In this document: positions 6,101-7,162 of the stretch, piece by piece
Layout of the letters: each line of letters opens with the position of its first letter
Numbering within the stretch: the first letter of the stretch is position 1
Source: Gammaproteobacteria bacterium
GTDB taxonomy: Bacteria > Pseudomonadota > Gammaproteobacteria > Pseudomonadales > Azotimanducaceae
Direction: 5' to 3'
Assembly: GCA_026706425.1 (NCBI GenBank)
Contig: JAPOYW010000532.1
Coordinates: forward strand, 1-7,162
DNA: 7,162 nucleotides
Program-made: the position numbers and the translations under genes
The notes under the pieces: model-generated
The model's database searches: none
Told to the model about the DNA's origin: nothing
The model's input: only the letters and a program-made list of their open reading frames with translations

Positions 6101-7162
6101 TTGAGTTGCATGGGAACGGTCGTGGGCTGTCGGCCTGGATGGGCGCTTGCTCAGTTGTGCCATCGGGTCTTCCCGCGCCATTCCGCCCGACGCTCCCGCA
6201 ATTGACGTCGGGTGTGCGCATTGAAGTTGCGAACGACGACTTTGATAACGACTTTTGCGCCATCCTCGCCAATATCGAAGACGAAAGCCTGGTGGCGTTG
6301 GTTGCCGAACGCTGCATCGTCTCGGCGGAAGTTGAACAACTTCTCCGTCCTCTTTGCAGCCCCGCGGATACGCAGGATGGCCGCATCGCGCCGGCACCGC
6401 TCCGCCCATCCGACCTCTTCGCGGAAACGGCAGAACGATGGGACCAATGTTTGACGCCGGAGCGGCTGCATGCATTGCGACCGATCAATGGTGGGGTCAC
6501 CGGTAGCGCCGCTGCTGATTTCGCGGCGTACCATCGGGTAGGCGTAACTTGGTGCCGCACACTCAAAGCGCGGGCAGTGGACGGAAGTCTTCAGCCACTA
6601 AGGAATCTACTGCTCCAAGATGCGCCCGACTTGTTGGACCAAACTGACGCGTATGGAAACGACGAGCCGCTTCGGGCTGCTTTCGCTCCCGCTGATCGGC
6701 TGCTCGATCCGGCATACATCGAACGAAACGAAGATCAGCGGGTCTTCCAGTGGCTCCGAGTGCAGCATCGCGTCGACGCTGCCATGATGGCGGAATGGTG
6801 CAGGGAGCTTTCCGAGGACCGCCACGCCGCAGCGATCCAATACCTGCTACACGGCGAACTCGGATCGGGCGTTTTGCAGCGTCTTGTCCCGACCGTGCAT
6901 CGACCGCGGTGGCTTCGACAGTATGACGTCGTTCGCCGAATGCTGGAGGACCAGTGTGAGGAATCCTGGCGTCGCCAATCACTGCTGGGTGCACTGTTTC
7001 CCGAACATTTGCCGACGCCAGATCCTCAGCCAGACCAGAGCCAACGTGAGTCGGACGCGTTCTTTGAACAGCTGTTGAAATGGTGGGGCGACGACGGCGT
7101 CCGCGACAAGGTGATCGCGACCTACGAAAGAAACGTCTGGCCGGATTGGCTACGGCGACGCG
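124..7162 (+). CDS. Giant sacsin-like protein with two GHKL (Hsp90-type) ATPase modules, 3'-partial
   Basis: One uninterrupted reading frame of 2,346 codons runs from ATG 124 off the end of the window, so the stop and the true C-terminus are not seen. Two Bergerat-fold ATP-binding modules are visible. Module 1 has the N box (E45, N49, D52), NDG at 84-86 and a glycine loop at G112-K119. Module 2 has E1627, N1631, D1634, HWG at 1672-1674 and a glycine loop at G1723-K1730. The QNADDA box and the G-F/L-K-S glycine loop are typical of sacsin/NO VEIN relatives of Hsp90, rather than of histidine kinases or MutL. I see no signal peptide or membrane segment, so the protein is probably cytoplasmic. ATP binding, and probably slow hydrolysis driving conformational change, is inferred from the family; the substrate is unknown. 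In-frame stops at 94-96 and 109-111 limit the start. ATG 124 is the first usable start and keeps a natural lead-in helix before the N box. No confident Shine-Dalgarno precedes it. I do not recognise a specific named gene. Confidence 0.95.
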   Translation, partial: MHLPDVDVRPNAGIVRNPVDEIKAIQSLLADVYKDAGDGRTLFRELVQNADDAGATQLELVVLERGWPDAQNSLLRGPALLVANDGSFPEKDRAALHKAIGGGKEDDVGKIGTFGIGLKSAFHICEAFLYIGAENSHWRAGVLNPWTGTGENRDEDPLHPDWNEVDAEQLRSVAADLFGKKGNGLLLWIPLRRHEHLDRGAKGGRYGLREHCPAPDDLCAWFGRSAPPTLLLAQCGHLRTIETARAARLEGLHGRTKLVHVDRQTASWVGRHRDDSGGVPNQVFAGEIESNERNWSVNTSSRNAPTTDSRATTTKERVWSVVGIEALGSEYLRQFRLQPGWPQSSQWQDGRHATVPRKALAHAAVTVLRPNDTDAELLGARLRWAVFLPLDDDPEPRNGAVVHRGGSSPAWEVILHGYFWPSQDRRSIPGITDDMGVAASDDDMRVRWNRALCERLLLPLLPRAFAEAAGPVEEHVARRLLSAVVRSSIVKDSLDFVRRHHWLLPVIAEHGVQWKAIDADACRVLSIPNWSEAPVAVRRQFVASGSERTGDLVFIDHNAPAFVGELDDWPASQLESLLNCIAGNEFGTPQSLRWLRGVLRHVLGPETCREDARADIVAQWIAGHIGDGAFLHTTRRSASRESRDELRQAWRDLCEVLPKAWLVGTLVDTQQAVAELASEHAIGKGLFPVPFGSRESESQSDHLPDQQRLDLALSTLGRRLEAEGDSERVRHSRLLLAEVLLAKRDERPLGDLAGLPLLRAMRSPGDREDAWTIAQLRRQIENRRVFANPISDVSDYEESDGTQAERPSDPKRAVTELAKALDVAVWMVSGEVVASINVDVPSPVPEALADSVNRVESFGNPTHRKAVLIRLAPNISLNANVRLAARALLAGRGAKVVGQDAELFHARTENGRALPILLRLLDRSWCAIHGKLVESLSHEVLDALYVAPVDHEALHRLLAGCLNKPVHWTGLSDTEALQMLEGLYGVTNEELQRWRAMPLHRGVDGTRGPIGHGTRRSTGTTGEFRLPPELEAELRLLDPESQVAQLYDSVPEMNRNGLLQLMLEDSRPWRFAEQIVRVVRGSDGQVLMPQDGELRELLRHSLWLPQREGCALAPDSLLLAPEELLDVVAGLAAVGVFGEKRLPAAIDARIWRFAEPVVREILGRASRERQVQRMIDALDSDQVAQLDGSAWLVVTNPALVGASLIEDVFETRLATSHPGWRLVHTVARVLRHGESGIRDVTETLVQLARTLHGPILPDRQIEMLKSLASARPAKDTPSGRLFRQYLEWFVGTNVFLTCVLPELDLPTQDGNWHVSRDVARTETGVARRHRLIPELRPILKLGGDDPVPHAKSAESHPVRTGLDVLEAYFEPWRGRVPHGAVGAFLSLLGNGLRNAIGNLAEQWLGEDVAIEPIEGFDRSAVSVWVSSQVAHGDRVNAVNILGSWVEMEAEADSHTLFAIDPVRRPPSQYSALSPLGAFWEVSLRVVEPQRHSRDELMRLLHGTVERWASAYLGLPREQVNAWWSRWGKGSQADLGPVLASIKAHLPLTLQHLDVKENAQLQEGVRRAERAQRRREQVPSEEALRIERDALDRLADLIEEPHHQKYLWKRINELMRRYGYGRDSVLLELAQNADDALSEAAEIQGGPLPSASCRLLIRVYEEDDRKATVDVMHWGRPINDTGGAAFPTGRDRAWDQDLYFMMLMNLSGKSGENPGESSQSSTTGRFGLGFKSVHLVSSSPSVVSGFLAFSITGGLLPQERPVPEDADSWMIRDRQPTLVRLPLRRDVDAQILIKTLFHRFAYAHVLLPVFSRQVREVVVEGGPLPGIHVFAGTSIDGAPTWSVGTETGLPNHPGRFRILRFRPADAGQKEMGTAAIALGLREGVPTPFQLDVPFLWNVTPTSENWGCGYIVNGPFKLDPGRTHVSLEDDTTLRTIRRLGEALGRGLIELTDALVDRIEAPRSPLAARGNFPSLLWRLLACGLNNPDALRQEFLLELHGNGRGLSAWMGACSVVPSGLPAPFRPTLPQLTSGVRIEVANDDFDNDFCAILANIEDESLVALVAERCIVSAEVEQLLRPLCSPADTQDGRIAPAPLRPSDLFAETAERWDQCLTPERLHALRPINGGVTGSAAADFAAYHRVGVTWCRTLKARAVDGSLQPLRNLLLQDAPDLLDQTDAYGNDEPLRAAFAPADRLLDPAYIERNEDQRVFQWLRVQHRVDAAMMAEWCRELSEDRHAAAIQYLLHGELGSGVLQRLVPTVHRPRWLRQYDVVRRMLEDQCEESWRRQSLLGALFPEHLPTPDPQPDQSQRESDAFFEQLLKWWGDDGVRDKVIATYERNVWPDWLRRR
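181..723 (+). other. Domain: GHKL ATPase module 1 (residues about 20-200)
   Basis: This is the first Hsp90-like ATP-binding domain. A lead-in helix (EIKAIQSLLADVY, from residue 21) is followed by the N box RELVQNADDAGATQLEL, where E45 is the expected general base, N49 the Mg2+ ligand and D52 part of the conserved DDA. The adenine-contact box reads LLVANDGSF (80-88). The glycine box reads VGKIGTFGIGLKSAFHICEA (108-127), with K119 as the conserved basic residue after it. A closing strand LLLWIPL follows at 186-192. About 70 residues separate the N box from the glycine box, so the ATP lid is short. All expected elements are present, so the module is probably competent for ATP. Box names and residue roles come from the GHKL family; the alignment was made by eye. 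Confidence 0.92.
724..1533 (+). other. Domain: segment following ATPase module 1 (residues about 201-470)
   Basis: This segment sits where the transducer or middle part would lie in Hsp90-like proteins. Its clearest landmark is WEVILHGYFWPSQDRRSIPG (411-430): an aromatic strand ending in HGYF, then DRR. I read this as the sacsin-family strand and loop that follow the ATPase, because module 2 has a matching element at the corresponding place (NGPFKLDPGRT, 1911-1921). It is followed by RWNRALCERLLLPLLPRAF (447-465), a hydrophobic helix. Boundaries are approximate, and the transducer assignment is an inference. Confidence 0.6.
1534..4782 (+). other. Domain: long central region without a recognised fold (residues about 471-1553)
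   Basis: About 1,080 residues rich in Leu, Arg, Glu and Ala link the two ATPase modules, with alternating helical-looking stretches and short polar breaks. I recognise no catalytic motif, such as a Walker A, a nuclease PD-ExK or a zinc cluster. Likely flexible linkers are the acidic stretch around 788-812 (ISDVSDYEESDGTQAERPSD at 790-809) and the Gly/Thr/Arg-rich stretch around 1005-1023. A degenerate motif of the form hydrophobic-Pro, a few residues, Asp-Gly recurs, for example MPLHRGVDG (997-1005) and LPTQDG (1305-1310). It resembles the LPxxxxxDG pieces seen in sacsin-type chains. A scaffold, or a substrate-contact region spacing the two ATPases, is the natural guess. Confidence 0.55.
4783..4920 (+). 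other. Domain: highly charged helix before module 2 (residues about 1554-1599)
   Basis: Residues 1554-1599 contain almost only charged residues, Gln, Ala and Leu, with an Arg-dense stretch (RRAERAQRRREQ, 1565-1576) and then an acidic and basic mix ending in DLIEE. The composition predicts one long helix, possibly a coiled coil. A short break with three prolines and histidines (EEPHH) separates it from the next helix, QKYLWKRINELMRRYGYGRD, which leads into the second N box. It probably acts as a rigid lever or dimer contact immediately ahead of the second ATPase. This is inferred from composition only. Confidence 0.5.
4921..5568 (+). other. Domain: GHKL ATPase module 2, divergent (residues about 1600-1815)
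   Basis: This is the second Hsp90-like ATP-binding domain. The N box is SVLLELAQNADDALSEA (from 1623), with E1627, N1631 and D1634 placed exactly as in module 1. The adenine-contact box reads VDVMHWGRPIN (1668-1678), with His-Trp where a canonical GHKL protein has Asp-x before the Gly. The glycine box is TTGRFGLGFKSVHLVS (1721-1736), a very good match to the sacsin/NO VEIN type GxFGxGFKSV. The core closes with the strand TLVRLPLR (1776-1783). The stretch between the second and third boxes (about 1680-1722) is longer than in module 1 and ends Gly/Ser-rich. The module binds ATP by family expectation, but the altered second box leaves its activity open. Confidence 0.9.
5569..5973 (+). other. Domain: segment following ATPase module 2 (residues about 1816-1950)
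   Basis: This segment holds two conserved-looking strands. The first is FQLDVPFLWNVTPTSENWGC (1887-1906). The second is GYIVNGPFKLDPGRTHVSLE (1907-1926). The NGPF...PGRT pattern parallels HGYF...DRR after module 1, which supports the same two-part architecture in both halves: an ATPase core followed by a transducer-like element. The spacing from the glycine box differs (about 190 residues here, about 300 after module 1), so the halves are diverged rather than a recent tandem copy. Confidence 0.6.
5974..7162 (+). other. Domain: C-terminal region to window edge, unrecognised (residues about 1951-2346)
   Basis: The chain continues for about 396 residues after module 2 and is cut by the window edge at ...PDWLRRR. 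It appears mainly helical. It contains an Asp-Gly element (KARAVDGSLQPL, 2148-2159) like those in the central region, a Pro/Gln/Asp linker (PTPDPQPDQSQRESD, 2298-2312) and a Trp-rich end (KWWGDD, then NVWPDWLRRR). No nuclease, helicase, NO VEIN-type C-terminal domain or other effector can be recognised in the visible part. Any such domain would have to lie further downstream. Confidence 0.5.

Noticed and set aside
5864..6566. Two overlapping open frames of 203 and 226 codons on the - strand
   Set aside because: Both are antisense to a region with clear family motifs on the + strand, overlap each other, and have Arg/Ser-rich compositions without any recognisable domain.
124..7162. Classical Hsp90 (HtpG), MutL or a sensor histidine kinase
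   Set aside because: The chain is far too long. There are two ATPase modules, the N box QNADDA and loop GxGFKS fit the sacsin/NO VEIN type, and there are no H-box, HAMP, receiver or membrane segments.

Overview
The window is almost entirely one giant protein-coding gene on the + strand. It starts at about position 124 and is still open at the last base: 2,346 codons with no in-frame stop, and its 3' end lies outside the window. The DNA is GC-rich by eye (not counted), with bacterial-style codon use and no introns. Nothing here fixes a taxon; a GC-rich bacterium is the best guess.

Layout. Positions 1-123 are a short leader with no recognisable gene. It holds a small perfect hairpin (48-60) and an A/C-rich stretch with a 9-bp direct repeat of period 10 just before the start codon. 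From 124 the protein opens directly with a GHKL (Bergerat-fold, Hsp90-like) ATPase module of the sacsin/NO VEIN type. Its boxes are RELVQNADDAGA at residues 44-55, ANDG at 83-86 and IGTFGIGLKSAF at 111-122. A downstream HGYF...DRR element follows at 416-426. About 1,080 residues of mostly helical-looking sequence with no domain I recognise come next, then a very charged helix (about 1554-1599). A second, divergent GHKL module follows: LELAQNADDA at 1626-1635, MHWGRPIN at 1671-1678, TGRFGLGFKSV at 1722-1732, and a matching NGPF...PGRT element at 1911-1921. A further 400 or so residues of unrecognised sequence run to the window edge.

How it may work. The domain plan, two Hsp90-like ATP-binding modules about 1,580 residues apart in one cytoplasmic chain, resembles eukaryotic sacsin, which repeats an Hsp90-like ATPase along a giant chain. 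A nucleotide-driven conformational machine is the reasonable inference. Relatives of such ATPases sit beside restriction and other conflict genes in some prokaryotes. That is recalled, not shown here, and no partner gene is visible, so a defence role is only a hypothesis. Every other open frame of 60 codons or more overlaps this gene in another frame and looks like a shadow of it.
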